64,000 nt of DNA, taken from positions 39,828 through 103,827 of the forward strand of contig PCCY01000021.1 in NCBI GenBank assembly GCA_002731875.1, given 5' to 3'. Positions 17,454 to 28,574 of the stretch are shown piece by piece. The DNA comes from Roseobacter sp. GTDB lineage: Bacteria; Pseudomonadota; Alphaproteobacteria; Rhodobacterales; Rhodobacteraceae. Both the position numbers and the translations under genes were made by a program. Within the stretch, counting starts at the first letter, position 1. Each line of letters starts with the position of its first letter. The notes under the pieces were generated by a model. The model made no database searches and was not told where the DNA came from. It worked only from the letters and a program-made list of their open reading frames with translations.

Positions 17454-19130
17454 TTAGAACAGACCTTCAACATCACCGGCATCATTTAGGCGGATATTTT
17501 CAGCCGAAGGTACACGTGGCAGGCCCGGCATCGTCATGATCTCGCCGCAGATGGCGACCACGAATCCTGCGCCTGCGGAAAGCCGCACTTCGCGGACCGG
17601 GATGTGAAAGCCAGTCGGAGCCCCCCGCGCTTCGGGATCCGTAGTGAAGCTATACTGGGTTTTGGCCATGCATACCGGCAGATTGCCATATCCCTGCTCT
17701 TCCCAGTCTTGAAGCTGTTTCAAGATTTTATGATCCATCAGGGCGGCGTCGGCGCGATATATCTTGGTCGCGATGGTATTGATCTTGTCGGCAAGGCTCA
17801 TTTCATCCGGATAGAGGGGTGTGAATCTAGCGTCGCCGCGATCTATGATTTCCACAACTTTGGTTGCCAGATCAGCAGACCCTGCGCTGCCCAGTTCCCA
17901 GTGCCGTGACAGGACCGCTTCCGCCCCTTGAGAGGCGACGTAATCCTTTACCGCCTGGATTTCGGCATCGGTGTCGGTCACGAAGTGGTTGATCGCCACA
18001 ACCACCGGCACGCCAAAGGATTTCAGGTTTTCGATATGACGCCCGAGGTTGGGGCAGCCTGCCTGGACGGCATCGACATTTTCGGCCCCCAGATCGGCCT
18101 TGGCCACGCCGCCGTTCATCTTCATCGCGCGCACCGTGGCTACGACCACCACGCAGGACGGAGCCAGCCCCGCCTTGCGGCATTTGATGTTCAGGAACTT
18201 TTCTGCCCCAAGGTCAGCGCCGAAACCCGCTTCGGTGACCACGTAATCCGCCAGCTTCAGCGCGGTCGTGGTTGCTATGACCGAGTTGCATCCGTGTGCG
18301 ATATTGGCAAACGGCCCCCCGTGAACGAAGGCGGGGTTGTTTTCTAGCGTCTGCACAAGGTTCGGCTGCATCGCGTCCTTCAACAGGACGGTCATCGCGC
18401 CATCTGCCTTGATGTCGCGGGCATAGATCGGTTTACGCTCGCGGGTATAGGCGACGATCATATCGCCCAAGCGTTTTTGCAGGTCACTCAGGTCACGCGC
18501 CAAACACAAGATCGCCATGACTTCGGATGCCACGGTAATATCGAAACCAGCCTCGCGCGGGAAGCCGTTGGACACACCCCCAAGCGACGCCGTGATCTGC
18601 CGCAAGGCGCGGTCGTTCATATCAACAACACGGCGCCAGACGACCCGTCGCAGGTCGATCTCAAGCGCGTTGCCCCAGTAGATATGGTTATCAATCATCG
18701 CACTGAGCAGGTTGTGCGCCGATGTGATGGCATGAAAATCCCCGGTGAAGTGCAGGTTCATTTCTTCCATCGGTACGATCTGGGCGTAGCCGCCCCCAGC
18801 GGCACCGCCCTTCATTCCGAAGTTCGGGCCAAGCGACGCTTCGCGGATACAGACGGCCGCGTTTTTTCCGATCCGGTTAAGCCCGTCCCCCAGCCCGACG
18901 GTCGTGGTCGTTTTACCTTCGCCCGCAGGGGTCGGGTTGATCGCCGTGACCAGGATCAGTTTGCCATCGGGGCGGTCCTGTACCGAGTTGATGAATGATT
19001 GCGACACCTTCGCCTTATCATGCCCATAGGGCAGCAGATCGGCGCTGCTGATTCCAAGTTTCTGACCGATTTCTTGAATGGGTCGTTTTGCTGCTTCACG
19101 TGCAATTTGAATATCGGTCTTGAATGCCAT
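17454..19130 (-). CDS. fhs: Formate-tetrahydrofolate ligase
   Basis: Fhs makes 10-formyl-THF from formate, THF and ATP. At 558 residues it has the standard length. The ATP loop '[20 protein letters not shown]' lies at about residues 66-85, followed by '[20 protein letters not shown]'. Further signatures include '[10 protein letters not shown]' and '[14 protein letters not shown]'. The start is preceded by AGGGGATCAAC. With folD it forms the route between formate and methylene-THF, which in roseobacters also serves C1 oxidation of methylated compounds; that role here is inference. Confidence 0.97.
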   Translation of the reverse strand: MAFKTDIQIAREAAKRPIQEIGQKLGISSADLLPYGHDKAKVSQSFINSVQDRPDGKLILVTAINPTPAGEGKTTTTVGLGDGLNRIGKNAAVCIREASLGPNFGMKGGAAGGGYAQIVPMEEMNLHFTGDFHAITSAHNLLSAMIDNHIYWGNALEIDLRRVVWRRVVDMNDRALRQITASLGGVSNGFPREAGFDITVASEVMAILCLARDLSDLQKRLGDMIVAYTRERKPIYARDIKADGAMTVLLKDAMQPNLVQTLENNPAFVHGGPFANIAHGCNSVIATTTALKLADYVVTEAGFGADLGAEKFLNIKCRKAGLAPSCVVVVATVRAMKMNGGVAKADLGAENVDAVQAGCPNLGRHIENLKSFGVPVVVAINHFVTDTDAEIQAVKDYVASQGAEAVLSRHWELGSAGSADLATKVVEIIDRGDARFTPLYPDEMSLADKINTIATKIYRADAALMDHKILKQLQDWEEQGYGNLPVCMAKTQYSFTTDPEARGAPTGFHIPVREVRLSAGAGFVVAICGEIMTMPGLPRVPSAENIRLNDAGDVEGLF

Positions 19131-19301
19131 GTTGATCCCCTGTCGCGGTGCTGGACGTTATGCGTTGCTGTGCCTTGCATACGCGCCATATGCCACGTTC
19201 AGAGGGCGCATTTCCGACATTTCCACCACGTGAAACGGCGACTGACCCCAAGCACGTTTCTTTTTGGAAATCTTTTTAGCGATTCAGGGCCGGTACGTCA
19301 T

Positions 19302-19883
19302 TCAGCCGTGTCGCCAAGCGGGTTGATCGGGGATGAACAGACGCAGTGCATCACCGACCTTCAGCAGCCCTTCTCTTTCGACCCAAGCGGTTACCCCGCG
19401 ACGATTCCAGGCGGCAGCCTTGAACTTTGCACCATGACCGGGGTTGTCATGCTCTATCTCGCGTCCCGGTAACACGCAGGGTAGATTTTCCATATCTATG
19501 GTAAGGGTCGCACCAGACTCGGCTTGTAGGCGCGCGTTTGGTGGCACATGAGTAAAATCGGGAATCCCGTTGATGACGATAGAGGCACCAAGATGAATAG
19601 GGTCAAGATCATCAAGGCCCATGTCATCTGCTATCAAAGCCAGCTCTTCAGCAGATAGAATGGAGAGCTGACGCACGTTTCTGATTTCGGTGCCTTTGGG
19701 ATAGGTTGCCGTCATGCGTATGCAAGACGGACGGGTGAGGCCGGAATGGACGTCCTCTTCGAACCCTGCATAACTTGCGAACACTTCCGACCGGATTTCG
19801 GCACGGATGCCGTTGGCAAGCCTTGGGACCACGCCCAGCCAAGTGATAGTCCCCTTGAAGTCGGTGGGTCTGAGCGCCGGCAT
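19302..19883 (-). CDS. MOSC domain protein
   Basis: This 193-residue single MOSC (molybdenum cofactor sulfurase C-terminal) domain is related to YiiM/YuaD-type proteins. The conserved cysteine lies in 'MENLPCVLPG' near residue 138, with 'HLGASIVINGIPDFTHVPPN' and 'WNRRGVTAWVEREG' as further family segments. Such proteins may handle N-hydroxylated compounds or sulfur from Mo cofactor, but the substrate here is unknown. It lies in the same direction upstream of ftsH's 3' end and is separated from fhs by 170 bp, so it is probably its own unit. Confidence 0.83.
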   Translation of the reverse strand: MPALRPTDFKGTITWLGVVPRLANGIRAEIRSEVFASYAGFEEDVHSGLTRPSCIRMTATYPKGTEIRNVRQLSILSAEELALIADDMGLDDLDPIHLGASIVINGIPDFTHVPPNARLQAESGATLTIDMENLPCVLPGREIEHDNPGHGAKFKAAAWNRRGVTAWVEREGLLKVGDALRLFIPDQPAWRHG

Positions 19884-19943
19884 AGTTTATATCCTGTTGA
19901 TTTTTCCACGCCGCAGTTTGCGCAATGGCAGATCAAAAGGAAA

Positions 19944-19970
19944 GGCCCCGCAAATGCAGGGCCTCTTTAA
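19944..19970 (-). terminator. Terminator of the ftsH unit
   Basis: On the minus strand GGCCCTGC and GCGGGGCC (19944-19963) form an 8-bp stem with one G-U pair and an ATTT loop. It is followed by TTTCCTTTT on the 3' side. It sits 40 bp after the ftsH stop. Confidence 0.75.
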
Positions 19971-20001
19971 TATGACATATCGGGATAAACAGCGATGCTG
20001 C

Positions 20002-21918
20002 TTAGGCCATTGGTTCAGGTTCCAACCCGCTCGACGGCGGCGTTTTCTTTCCCTTGGCTTTGGGGATAGCGGTCACGCTGGGTTTATCCATGCCGCTGGT
20101 GTCGTCTCCGTCGGGGTCCTGGGGCGGTTTGCCCGCAATCACCCGTTTGATCTCTTCGCCGGTAAGAGTCTCGTATTCCAGCAAACCTTGAGCCAGACGT
20201 TCGAACTCCTCCTCATTTTCAGAAAGGATCTTATAGGCGCGATCATACCCCTCATCGATAAAGCGTTTCACTTCGCTTTCGATAAGTTCCTTTGTGGCCG
20301 CAGAGACTGAAAAGCCGCCCGCCCCGCCGTTCGCCTGATAACCTGCCGCAGCTTCGGAGTAATCGATGTTACCCACCTTGTCGGACATCCCCATGCGCAT
20401 CACCATACCACGTGCCAACTGGCTGGCTTGCATGATATCGCCCATCGGTCCCGACGATACAGTTTCAGCACCGTATTTGAAGATTTCAGCAGCTTTGCCC
20501 GCCATCGTCATCGCGATCTTCTGCTCGGCTTCATCCTTGAACATCTGCAACTTGTCCATTTCGGGCAAGCTCATCACCATCCCCAAAGCACCGCCACGAG
20601 GGATGATGGTCGCTTTATAGACAGGGTCACATTTGGGCAATTTGATGCCAACGATCGCGTGGCCAGCTTCGTGATAGGCAGTCTTTTCCTTCTGGTCCTG
20701 CGTCAGCACCATCGAACGCCGCTCTGCGCCCATCATGATCTTGTCCTTGGCGGATTCGAAATCCATCATCGCAACAAAACGGCGGCCTACACGCGCAGCA
20801 GTAAGCGCTGCCTCGTTCACAAGGTTCGCCAGATCGGCACCCGAGAAGCCCGGTGTACCACGTGCAATGATCCGCAGATCGACGTCAGGGCCAAGCGGCG
20901 TTTTCCGAGCATGGACGCCCAGAATTTTCTCGCGGCCTTTGATATCGGGATTGCCGACCGACACCTGACGGTCGAAACGTCCAGGGCGCAGCAACGCCGG
21001 GTCAAGCACATCCTTACGGTTGGTCGCGGCGATGATGATCACGCCTTCGTTCGCCTCGAAGCCATCCATCTCGACCAAGAGCTGGTTCAACGTCTGTTCG
21101 CGCTCGTCATTGCCGCCGCCATAGCCGGCACCCCGGTGCCGTCCGACAGCGTCAATTTCATCGATAAACACGATACAGGGCGCGTTCTTTTTCGCCTGTT
21201 CAAACATGTCCCGTACGCGCGACGCACCGACACCGACGAACATCTCGACAAAGTCGGAACCCGATATGGTGAAGAAGGGCACGCCGGCCTCGCCCGCAAT
21301 TGCGCGGGCCAAAAGCGTTTTACCGGTTCCCGGAGGGCCTTCAAGCAGCGCCCCTTTGGGGATCTTGCCGCCCAGGCGGCTGAACTTTTGCGGGTTCCGC
21401 AGAAATTCGACGATCTCTTCGAGTTCTTCCTTGGCTTCGTCGATACCTGCAACATCATCAAATGTCACCCGACCGTGCTTTTCGGTCAGCATCTTGGCCT
21501 TGGACTTGCCAAAGCCCATGGCCCCGCCTTTGCCCCCACCTTGCATGCGGTTCATGAAATAGATCCACACACCGATCAAAAGCAAGATCGGCAGCAACGA
21601 CATCAGAAACGTCTGGAACCCAGATTGCTGCTGCGGTTCGGCACGAACCGGAATGTCGTTGGCCATGAGCAATTTGGTCACTTCGGCGTCTTCAGGCCTG
21701 ATCGTGACATAGTCACTGCCGTCGGCGCGGCGGAAACGTACCTGTTCACCATCCAGCGTGACGTTGCGGACATCACCGGCTTCGACAGCAGTCACAAATT
21801 CTGAATAGCTGATTTCGCGGCTTTGAAGGCCACCGGTCGACCCGCTGAACAAATTGAACAGCGCCAAAACCAAAAGCATCAATACAACCCAAAAGGCGAG
21901 ATTGCGCATATTACCCAA
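20002..21918 (-). CDS. ftsH: ATP-dependent zinc metalloprotease FtsH
   Basis: This is the membrane-bound AAA protease of the inner membrane. I place the start at TTG 21918, because it follows AGGAGACTTTCC and yields the family N-terminus [13 protein letters not shown]. The open frame runs further up, and an ATG exists at 21909. The product has 638 residues. There are two membrane helices (about 5-25 and 105-125), Walker A 'GPPGTGKT' (about 192-199), Walker B '[11 protein letters not shown]' and an SRH region with '[19 protein letters not shown]'. The zinc motif 'HEAGH' is near residue 415. It follows tilS by 79 bp, a conserved order. Confidence 0.96.
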   Translation of the reverse strand: MGNMRNLAFWVVLMLLVLALFNLFSGSTGGLQSREISYSEFVTAVEAGDVRNVTLDGEQVRFRRADGSDYVTIRPEDAEVTKLLMANDIPVRAEPQQQSGFQTFLMSLLPILLLIGVWIYFMNRMQGGGKGGAMGFGKSKAKMLTEKHGRVTFDDVAGIDEAKEELEEIVEFLRNPQKFSRLGGKIPKGALLEGPPGTGKTLLARAIAGEAGVPFFTISGSDFVEMFVGVGASRVRDMFEQAKKNAPCIVFIDEIDAVGRHRGAGYGGGNDEREQTLNQLLVEMDGFEANEGVIIIAATNRKDVLDPALLRPGRFDRQVSVGNPDIKGREKILGVHARKTPLGPDVDLRIIARGTPGFSGADLANLVNEAALTAARVGRRFVAMMDFESAKDKIMMGAERRSMVLTQDQKEKTAYHEAGHAIVGIKLPKCDPVYKATIIPRGGALGMVMSLPEMDKLQMFKDEAEQKIAMTMAGKAAEIFKYGAETVSSGPMGDIMQASQLARGMVMRMGMSDKVGNIDYSEAAAGYQANGGAGGFSVSAATKELIESEVKRFIDEGYDRAYKILSENEEEFERLAQGLLEYETLTGEEIKRVIAGKPPQDPDGDDTSGMDKPSVTAIPKAKGKKTPPSSGLEPEPMA

Positions 21919-21997
21919 AGGAAAGTCTCCTACATCCGGGGGACGGCACCAAGACAAAGCACCCGTTGCATCTAAGATAGACACGATGAGCGTATGT

Positions 21998-23260
21998 TCA
22001 ATGCGTTATGTGAGTGGCAAAGAATACGTCTTCGCCTCGTTGGGGCACTGCTTGCCAGTTTTGCGCCCAACCAGCAAGGGGTGCCGCGATCAGTTCTGCG
22101 CCGTTCCACACCGCCGGAGAGGCCAAAAGCACCCCTCTCGGCACGTCGATGTCGCGCCAGTCGGGACATTGTGCCAGACCCTCGGGGCCCAAAGCCCGGA
22201 TGGTCAGATGGTCAAGATTACCAGTCCATTCAGGGGGCGGAACGACACGCCACCGGGTGTCCCATATGTCCAGAACCGATGCCTCATGCATGTTTGCGGC
22301 ATTCAACTCTCTGAATATCCAAAGTTTTTGGCCCTTCCGGCGGATGATGCAGCCCTGAACCGTGGCCGCCGGGGACGTTTCCAAACTGGAGAATACGTCA
22401 CGCAATGCGCTGCTTCGTGGTGCATATGGCGCGTTGTTCACCCATTTCAAAGCATGGCATAAAAACCTGCGCCTTGTTTCAGACGGAAGCGTTCGGAACG
22501 CCTGTTCGTCAACTGAAACGGCTCCGGCGCGACAGACCGCGATTTGCCTCGCAGCCATCAACATGTGATGAACAAGAGCATCGCGTGCAGATTTCAGATT
22601 TCCAGCGACATCCGCCAGCGCCATAGAATCAATGCCGAGTTCGGACAGTACGGCCAACGCCTTGCGCACGCGAACCCGGGTGTATTTGTCGTCATTGTTG
22701 CTTGGGTCACTTACCCAGGTGATATCTCTTGCGGTCAGATATTCCTGTAATTCGATCCGGCGCGAGGTCAAAAGCGGGCGCACCCATCGCATTTGATCGC
22801 GCTCAAATGCATGCGAGATAGCGGCCAAACCATCTACTCCGGCCCGTCGTCCCAACCGCATGACAAATGTTTCGGCCATGTCATCCGCCGTATGGCCCAC
22901 CGCGATAACGTCAAGCCCCTGCGCCCGACCCCACTGCGCCAGCAAGCGATAGCGTTCCTTTCTGGCCTCGTCTTGCAGGTTGCCGCGCGCGTCCCAACCG
23001 ATCCATGGCAGCACCGTATGAGGAACATTCAGCCCGGCGCAGATTTCGGCAACCAAATTCGCCTCGGCTGCGGCTTCGGGCCTTAACCCGTGATCCACGG
23101 TAGCGGCAGATAGCGCGACGTGATGGTCCCGCGCAAAATCGTGCAACAGGTACAACAAGGCTAACGAATCGCTCCCGCCGGAAACCGCGACCCCGATAGA
23201 CTTGGGAGGGTCGGGCAGGAAGCTGTCAGCGACGCGATGAAACAGCGCTGACGCCGTCAT
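21998..23260 (-). CDS. tilS: tRNA(Ile)-lysidine synthetase
   Basis: TilS modifies C34 of the AUA-reading tRNA(Ile) to lysidine. The PP-loop 'SGGSDS' is at residues 27-32, followed by '[15 protein letters not shown]' and the '[17 protein letters not shown]' motif. The 420-residue length includes a C-terminal tRNA-binding region that is poorly conserved, as usual. Its start lies 3 bp beyond the cpoB stop, so it is co-transcribed with the tol-pal genes and followed by ftsH. Confidence 0.94.
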   Translation of the reverse strand: MTASALFHRVADSFLPDPPKSIGVAVSGGSDSLALLYLLHDFARDHHVALSAATVDHGLRPEAAAEANLVAEICAGLNVPHTVLPWIGWDARGNLQDEARKERYRLLAQWGRAQGLDVIAVGHTADDMAETFVMRLGRRAGVDGLAAISHAFERDQMRWVRPLLTSRRIELQEYLTARDITWVSDPSNNDDKYTRVRVRKALAVLSELGIDSMALADVAGNLKSARDALVHHMLMAARQIAVCRAGAVSVDEQAFRTLPSETRRRFLCHALKWVNNAPYAPRSSALRDVFSSLETSPAATVQGCIIRRKGQKLWIFRELNAANMHEASVLDIWDTRWRVVPPPEWTGNLDHLTIRALGPEGLAQCPDWRDIDVPRGVLLASPAVWNGAELIAAPLAGWAQNWQAVPQRGEDVFFATHITH

Positions 23261-23263
23261 TGT

Positions 23264-24100
23264 TTATTGGCACGAAAGCACGGCACGTTGTGCCTGAGCC
23301 TGTGCCACGTATGGGCTGGAAGGAAACCGCATGGCGACCTCACCTAAGGTGACGCAGCCTTCCTGAACCTGACCCAGTTCGCCGAGGGATTTACCCAGTT
23401 GAAAAAGCGCCTCCGCGGCCAACGGTCCGGTCGGATCAGCGCTAAAGCTGGCCAGATACGCACGCGCGGCTTCGCGGGTATCACCCAAGCCTTGCAGCGC
23501 GTCACCGTGGCGCAAGTCGGCTTCGGGGCCTAGCGGTCCGCCCGGATAGGTCTGATTGAAGGTCGCAAACTGGTCAGCGGCGGCGCGAAAGTCACCGTCA
23601 GCGAGCGCCGCCTTCGCCCGCTCAAAATCCGATGCTTCACCAATCGCCAGTTCCGCGCTGTTGTACGGCGTTGTTGGCGATGTCGTCAGCGCAGATGCCG
23701 CAGGTGCGGCAGTGGCCGGCAATTCTCCTCCGCCAAGCGTCGGTGTCTGGCCGATGCTTCCCACGTCGCCGCCTTCCAGCTCAACCAACCTGAATTCAAG
23801 ATCACCGATCCGGTTGGTTCCGTCGGTCACTACCCGATTGACCTTGTTCTCAAGCTCTTCGGTTTTCGAAGTGAGCCGTTGCAGTTCGCTTTCCATCGCA
23901 TTGACGCGATCCAGAACCGACCCGCTTGCCACGGCGATACCCGCTCCGCCCGTCGTTGAAAGCTCGCGGCGCAGTTTTTGCACCTCAACATTCAGAACAG
24001 TCAATTCCTGGCGCACATCCGCCAGGGTTTGGGCATCCTGTGCATGCGCTGCGACTGGCCCGAAGGCCAGCCCAAGCGTCACTATCAAAATAAACCGCAT
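23264..24100 (-). CDS. cpoB: Tol-Pal system protein CpoB (YbgF)
   Basis: This 278-residue periplasmic protein coordinates Tol-Pal with peptidoglycan synthesis. It has a signal peptide with cleavage near AHA (about residue 21), a coiled coil at about 22-100 ('LADVRQELTVLNVEVQKLRR', 'MESELQRLTSKTEELENKV'), a Pro/Ala linker, and C-terminal TPR repeats at about 155-278. The C-terminal 'FERAKAALADGDFRAAADQF' begins the YbgF domain. It lies 30 bp downstream of pal and 3 bp upstream of tilS. Confidence 0.93.
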   Translation of the reverse strand: MRFILIVTLGLAFGPVAAHAQDAQTLADVRQELTVLNVEVQKLRRELSTTGGAGIAVASGSVLDRVNAMESELQRLTSKTEELENKVNRVVTDGTNRIGDLEFRLVELEGGDVGSIGQTPTLGGGELPATAAPAASALTTSPTTPYNSAELAIGEASDFERAKAALADGDFRAAADQFATFNQTYPGGPLGPEADLRHGDALQGLGDTREAARAYLASFSADPTGPLAAEALFQLGKSLGELGQVQEGCVTLGEVAMRFPSSPYVAQAQAQRAVLSCQ

Positions 24101-24130
24101 AGTGATATTCCTAACTTCCCGTAAGCTGAT

Positions 24131-24652
24131 TTAGCTGGTCAAACCACCAGCCAGAACCGTCACCGCCCGGCGGTTTTTGGCATAGCAGGCTTCTTGCGAG
24201 CAAATCTCGATCGGCCGTTCCTTGCCGTAGCTCACGACGCGCAACCGGTTGGCCGCGACCCCCCGCGAAATCAGGTATTCGCGTGCTGCGTTGGCACGAC
24301 GTGCACCCAGGGCGAGGTTGTATTCGCGTGTGCCCTGCTCATCAGCGTGACCTTCGATCACGGCTTGATAATCGGTGTTGGTATTCAGCCACGTAGCCTG
24401 ACCGTTCAACGTGGCCTGACCAACGGTTGTCAGCGTGGACTGGTCAACCTCGAAAAGCACGCGGTCGCCGATGGCCTGCTGGAAATATGTCGTCGAAGCC
24501 GGGTCGTTCGCACTGCCCGGGATGATTCCGCCGTTGGCGTTGGCCATATTGCCGGCACCGTTCATACCGTCCGCACCAAAACGGTTCGGGTTGGTACAGG
24601 CGGAAACGGCCAGGACTGCGATGAAAAGAGTGCTGGTTAGAATGCGGTTCAT
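24131..24652 (-). CDS. pal: Peptidoglycan-associated lipoprotein Pal
   Basis: Pal is an outer-membrane lipoprotein of 173 residues. The start is the ATG at 24652, which gives a signal peptide ending in the lipobox VSAC (Cys19); the open frame reaches 24718 but without a signal. The C-terminal OmpA domain shows 'VLFEVDQSTLTTVGQATL', 'VIEGHADEQGTREYNLALGA' and 'RVVSYGKERP', with the Asp and Arg that bind meso-DAP. It lies 91 bp downstream of tolB. Confidence 0.97.
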   Translation of the reverse strand: MNRILTSTLFIAVLAVSACTNPNRFGADGMNGAGNMANANGGIIPGSANDPASTTYFQQAIGDRVLFEVDQSTLTTVGQATLNGQATWLNTNTDYQAVIEGHADEQGTREYNLALGARRANAAREYLISRGVAANRLRVVSYGKERPIEICSQEACYAKNRRAVTVLAGGLTS

Positions 24653-24743
24653 AAGATGGGCCTTTTTAAAGCTGGCTGTTATCGGTGTTTCAAAACTATT
24701 ATCACAGAGCCTGGGCATTAGGAAATGCCAAGGTATCGCGAAA

Positions 24744-26066
24744 TCACTTCTGTAGTGGCGACCACGACGGGTCCGATCCGCCTTCCTGAGTGCGTACGGG
24801 TTTCAGGTTCCGGCCGGAAATATCGACAGAATACAGCGACGAAGCACCCCCTGCACCCTGGGTTTCACGGGCAAACATGATGACACGTCCATTGGGGGCC
24901 CATGTCGGGCCTTCGTCTAGGAACGAAGCCGTCAGCAGCCGTTCTTCCGAACCGTCCAGACGCATCACCCCGATGTGGAAGCGGCCTTTGTTCTGCTTGG
25001 TGAACGCAACCAGATCACCGCGCGGTGACCATACGGGTGTCCCGTATCGACCCTCGCCAAAGGAAATGCGTGTCGCCTCTCCGCCGTTGGCGGGCATCAC
25101 GTACAACTGCTGCGAACCTGAGCGATCGCTTTCAAAGACAATCTGGCTACCGTCCGGCGAATAGCTGGGGGCGGTTTCGATCGACGGCGTATTGGTAAGC
25201 CGTGTGGATTGCCCTGTGGCAATATCCATGACGAAGATATCGGTGTTGCCGCCCTGAGTAAGCGAATAAGCAATGGTGTTCCCCGATGGAGAGAAACGCG
25301 GTGCGAAGCTCATCGTGCCTTCGGCGCTTTCCAGCCCGCGGCGCTGAACCGATCCGATATCCAGGACGTAAATGCGAGGGAACCCGCTTTCGTAGCTGGT
25401 GTAAAGGATGCGATCACCCGAAGGAGAGAAGCGCGGGGCCAGCACGATCGACGAGCTATCGGTAAGATACTGCACGTTGGCACCGTCGTAATCCATCACC
25501 GCCAGTCGTTTCTGACGACCATCCTTGGGGCCGGTTTCTGATACATAGACGACGCGGCTGTCAAAATACCCGCCTTCACCAGTGATGCGTGAATAGACGG
25601 CATCCGCAACTTTATGGGCCATCCGTCGCCAGCCATCGACCGTTCCCGCAAATTGCAGGCCCGACCCAAGTTCGGCCCCCGAGAACACATCGTAGAGACG
25701 GAACTTCACATTCATCGTATTGCCCGACACGCTTACGGCCCCGGTGATCAAAGCTTGGGCATTGATCGCTTTCCAATCGGCGTATTGCACCGGCGCATTG
25801 AAATCGCTTACCGTTGAAATGAATGCACTCGCAGGTATTTCGCGAAACAGGCCCGAGCCGACGAGATCTTCGGATACAACCCGCGCCAGGTCGACGGCCA
25901 TCTGACCTGCGTCACCACTTTCCGGTTGGAAACTGGGAACGGCAAACGGCAACGGTTCAATCACGCCCTCTGTGATCTCGATCCGCAGCGGTCCTTGCTG
26001 CGCCTGTGCCGAAGTGGCCAACACGCCAAAAAGCGCCAACCATATGCTCAAGACTCGTACAATCAT
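24744..26066 (-). CDS. tolB: Tol-Pal system beta-propeller protein TolB
   Basis: TolB is the periplasmic protein that links Pal to TolA. The 440 residues include a Sec signal peptide (cleavage near AQAQ, about residue 24), the N-terminal alpha/beta domain and a six-bladed WD40-like propeller with repeated '[12 protein letters not shown]', '[12 protein letters not shown]', '[12 protein letters not shown]' and '[12 protein letters not shown]' units. The start overlaps the tolA stop (ATGA). Confidence 0.97.
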   Translation of the reverse strand: MIVRVLSIWLALFGVLATSAQAQQGPLRIEITEGVIEPLPFAVPSFQPESGDAGQMAVDLARVVSEDLVGSGLFREIPASAFISTVSDFNAPVQYADWKAINAQALITGAVSVSGNTMNVKFRLYDVFSGAELGSGLQFAGTVDGWRRMAHKVADAVYSRITGEGGYFDSRVVYVSETGPKDGRQKRLAVMDYDGANVQYLTDSSSIVLAPRFSPSGDRILYTSYESGFPRIYVLDIGSVQRRGLESAEGTMSFAPRFSPSGNTIAYSLTQGGNTDIFVMDIATGQSTRLTNTPSIETAPSYSPDGSQIVFESDRSGSQQLYVMPANGGEATRISFGEGRYGTPVWSPRGDLVAFTKQNKGRFHIGVMRLDGSEERLLTASFLDEGPTWAPNGRVIMFARETQGAGGASSLYSVDISGRNLKPVRTQEGGSDPSWSPLQK

Positions 26067-27262
26067 TTGATGCGCATCCTTTCAGGATTAAAAGTCATCT
26101 CAATATTCTGCCATTGGCCAAATTTATCTACAGGAAGCTGGTATCCACGCGCCCCACAGCGGATAATCGCCCGCCTTGCCGCTTCGAACGCCTGACCGGC
26201 AGCGGCTTGTGTCCCCCCCGAGCTGCTGGTCATGGTGATCGAATTGGTTTGGGGTGTACCATCCTGGTTCATTGCCACGCTGACAACAACAGTAGTGCGC
26301 AAGGCCTCAGAGGAAAGTGAACCGACATTCCAACATGACGAGACAGCCACCCGCAACGCTTCTTTCTCGCCGGCCGACAGCGGTGGACCAGACGGGGTCG
26401 CCGGGGCCGTTGCCGGCGCATCAGAGCTGCCCAAGGCTTCGGCCAAAGCGGCGGCAACGGCGTCTTTGTCGGTCGATGGTGCGGGGGCGGGCTTCGGCTT
26501 GGGTTTATCAGGCTTGGGGGCCTCGGGCTTGGCGGGTGCCGGCTTTGCCGGGGTCGGCTTTGGTGTATCGACAGCCGTTTCCACCACCTCCGGTGCAGGA
26601 GGCGTCGGCCGACGAGCAGGCGGTCGCGGCGATTGTTCGGGGGCGGCCTTGGGTGCCTCTGTCGCTTCGGTGACGATCTGCGTCGTCGCCTCTTCGGGCG
26701 CGGTGGCCTCTTGTGCCTCTTCGACCATTTTTTCCGCGGTCGCGTCGGGCGTTGTCGCCTCTTGCTCGATAACGTCAGGACGCGCCGCGGGATCTGGTGG
26801 CGCAACCGCTTCCGGAGCGACGCGTTCCACCGGGCGTGGCACGGCGACTGGGGCCTTTTCCGGAACCAGTACAGCGACTTCGGCCGGCGGCTCCGGCGCT
26901 TCGGGTGCTAGCTTGCTGATATCCTTGGACGGGGGCGGTGGGGCAGGTTCGGCCACCTCGGGTACCGGATCGGGCGGTGGGGCTTCTGCCTGTAATGGTG
27001 TGGGCTGTTCAATGGCCTGATCGGAGGGTGCGTCGACTTCAGGCGGCTGCGCGGATGTTTCCGGCGCGACGGGCTGGTCCACCTCAGAGCTTTGCTCCGG
27101 AGCTTGAGCCGATGCCACCATCGCATCGAATTCAGCCGCTGAGATGACCGATACTTCCTGCATCTTGAACGGTTCGGGGCGCGACGTGAAAATATTCCCC
27201 AGCAAAAGCCAGGCAATAAGCCCCAGATGGCCCGCGCCAGAAATGTAATGCCCGGTGTGCAT
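26063..27262 (-). CDS. tolA: TolA-type energy-transducing protein
   Basis: TolA spans the periplasm and transmits proton-motive energy from TolQR. The start at 27262 sits 1 bp from the tolR stop and gives 399 residues; an open frame continues upstream without a good start. One N-terminal membrane helix (about 10-27, '[14 protein letters not shown]') is followed by a long Pro/Ala/Glu-rich stretch (about 60-300). The C-terminal domain has '[15 protein letters not shown]' and '[17 protein letters not shown]'. The low-complexity linker creates long spurious frames on the other strand. Confidence 0.93.
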   Translation of the reverse strand: MHTGHYISGAGHLGLIAWLLLGNIFTSRPEPFKMQEVSVISAAEFDAMVASAQAPEQSSEVDQPVAPETSAQPPEVDAPSDQAIEQPTPLQAEAPPPDPVPEVAEPAPPPPSKDISKLAPEAPEPPAEVAVLVPEKAPVAVPRPVERVAPEAVAPPDPAARPDVIEQEATTPDATAEKMVEEAQEATAPEEATTQIVTEATEAPKAAPEQSPRPPARRPTPPAPEVVETAVDTPKPTPAKPAPAKPEAPKPDKPKPKPAPAPSTDKDAVAAALAEALGSSDAPATAPATPSGPPLSAGEKEALRVAVSSCWNVGSLSSEALRTTVVVSVAMNQDGTPQTNSITMTSSSGGTQAAAGQAFEAARRAIIRCGARGYQLPVDKFGQWQNIEMTFNPERMRIK

Positions 27263-27263
27263 G

Positions 27264-27743
27264 TTACCCGCCCGACGCGCCTGTGCCATCCAGCTTGGGC
27301 CCACCGTTTTCGGTAACCAAGCCAATGTTGCTGAACCCGCCCGCATTCAAAGCGCCCATGATCTCCATGATCGAGGCATAGGACACAGCCCCATCGGCCC
27401 GAAGAAACACCCGGTCGCTCGCGCGTTCTGCGGCAATGGCCTTCAGCTTGGTGACCAAATCGTTGCGCGCTGTTTCGGTTTTCTGTATCTGTACGGACCC
27501 GTCGGCAAGAACGGTGATGGTCAGCGGTTCTTCCTGTTCGGACGGCAAGGCGGTCGCGGCGGTTTTCGGCAGCTCGACAGGGACGCCAACCGTCAGCAAC
27601 GGGGCCGCAACCATGAAAATAATCAAAAGCACCAGCATCACGTCCACAAACGGGGTGATGTTAATCTCGGCCATCGGCTGCGCACGGCCCCGGCGTCTGC
27701 CACGCCCCCCGCCGCCTTGCTTCTTCATTACCCCACCAGCCAT
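27264..27743 (-). CDS. tolR: Tol-Pal system protein TolR
   Basis: TolR is an ExbD-family inner-membrane protein of 159 residues. After a Gly/Arg-rich N-terminus comes the single membrane helix with the proton-channel Asp: 'EINITPFVDVMLVLLIIFMV' (about residues 26-45). The periplasmic ExbD domain follows ('VFLRADGAVSYASIMEIMGA'). It lies 3 bp after tolQ and directly before tolA. Confidence 0.97.
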   Translation of the reverse strand: MAGGVMKKQGGGGRGRRRGRAQPMAEINITPFVDVMLVLLIIFMVAAPLLTVGVPVELPKTAATALPSEQEEPLTITVLADGSVQIQKTETARNDLVTKLKAIAAERASDRVFLRADGAVSYASIMEIMGALNAGGFSNIGLVTENGGPKLDGTGASGG

Positions 27744-27746
27744 GAC

Positions 27747-28442
27747 TTAACTGTCCAATTGACGGCTGAGAATTGTGGCGAACTCATCGGCAAAGGCTTC
27801 GTAACCGCCCAGTATGCGATCAGAATCCGCGCTCAGCTTGTTATAGAATATAACCGCTGGAATCGCCGCCAACAGCCCGATACCCGTGGCCAAGAGCGCT
27901 TCCGCAATTCCGGGTGCGACGACGACGAGGCTGGTGTTTTGCTGCGCCGCAATTTCGATGAACGAGTTCATGATCCCGAAAACGGTTCCGAACAATCCGA
28001 TAAACGGCGCCGTCGACCCTGTTGTCGCAAGTACCGGAAGCCCTTTTTGCAAACGCTCCGCCTCTTTGGCGATTGCGACGTCCATGCTGCGATCAATCCG
28101 CGCCGTTGCTCCCGGAATCAGGCCGCCATCCTCGCGGTGCGACCTGCGCCACTCGGTCATACCGGCCGCAAAGATTTTCTCTGCGGCCCCGTCCGGGTCC
28201 GGCCCGATCGCATCATAAAGTCCGTCCAGAGGCTCCCCTGACCAGAAAGCCTGATCGAAACGCTCACTTTCCGCCTTGGCACGACGGTACTGAATGATTT
28301 TCTGGACAATGATCGACCATGACCAAAACGAGGCCAGGATCAAGATGATCATTACTAATTTTACGGTAATTGTCGCTCTGAGAAATAACCCCAAGAGCGA
28401 GAAATCAATCTCGCTCGCCGCCGCCAGCGTTTCTGCTTCCAT
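27747..28442 (-). CDS. tolQ: Tol-Pal system protein TolQ
   Basis: TolQ is the ExbB/MotA-family proton channel subunit. The ATG at 28442 gives the expected 231 residues; the frame is open upstream without support. There are three membrane helices, at about 18-42, 135-160 and 170-195. Signatures include 'LPVLATTGSTAPFIGLFGTV' and 'PGIAEALLATGIGLLAAIPA'. It is the first tol gene after ybgC, with 132 bp between them. Confidence 0.97.
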   Translation of the reverse strand: MEAETLAAASEIDFSLLGLFLRATITVKLVMIILILASFWSWSIIVQKIIQYRRAKAESERFDQAFWSGEPLDGLYDAIGPDPDGAAEKIFAAGMTEWRRSHREDGGLIPGATARIDRSMDVAIAKEAERLQKGLPVLATTGSTAPFIGLFGTVFGIMNSFIEIAAQQNTSLVVVAPGIAEALLATGIGLLAAIPAVIFYNKLSADSDRILGGYEAFADEFATILSRQLDS

Positions 28443-28574
28443 CGGTTCTGCTCTTTTCTTTGCGCCCGTAGCCGGGCCTGTCTGCCTCAACGGCCCTGTT
28501 TTCCAAGGCGCTATTTGGCACAAGCTTAACCGAGTGCAATATCTATTACTAGGATTATGGCACCGAACCGCTGT

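Noticed and set aside
20428..21804. A 458-codon open frame on the plus strand opposite ftsH
   Set aside because: It is a GC-biased shadow of a certain gene. It lacks a family signature, RBS and start context, and its composition is Arg/His-rich.
26232..27020. A 262-codon Gly/Ala-rich frame opposite tolA
   Set aside because: It mirrors the Pro/Ala/Glu-rich tolA linker; low complexity explains the open frame.
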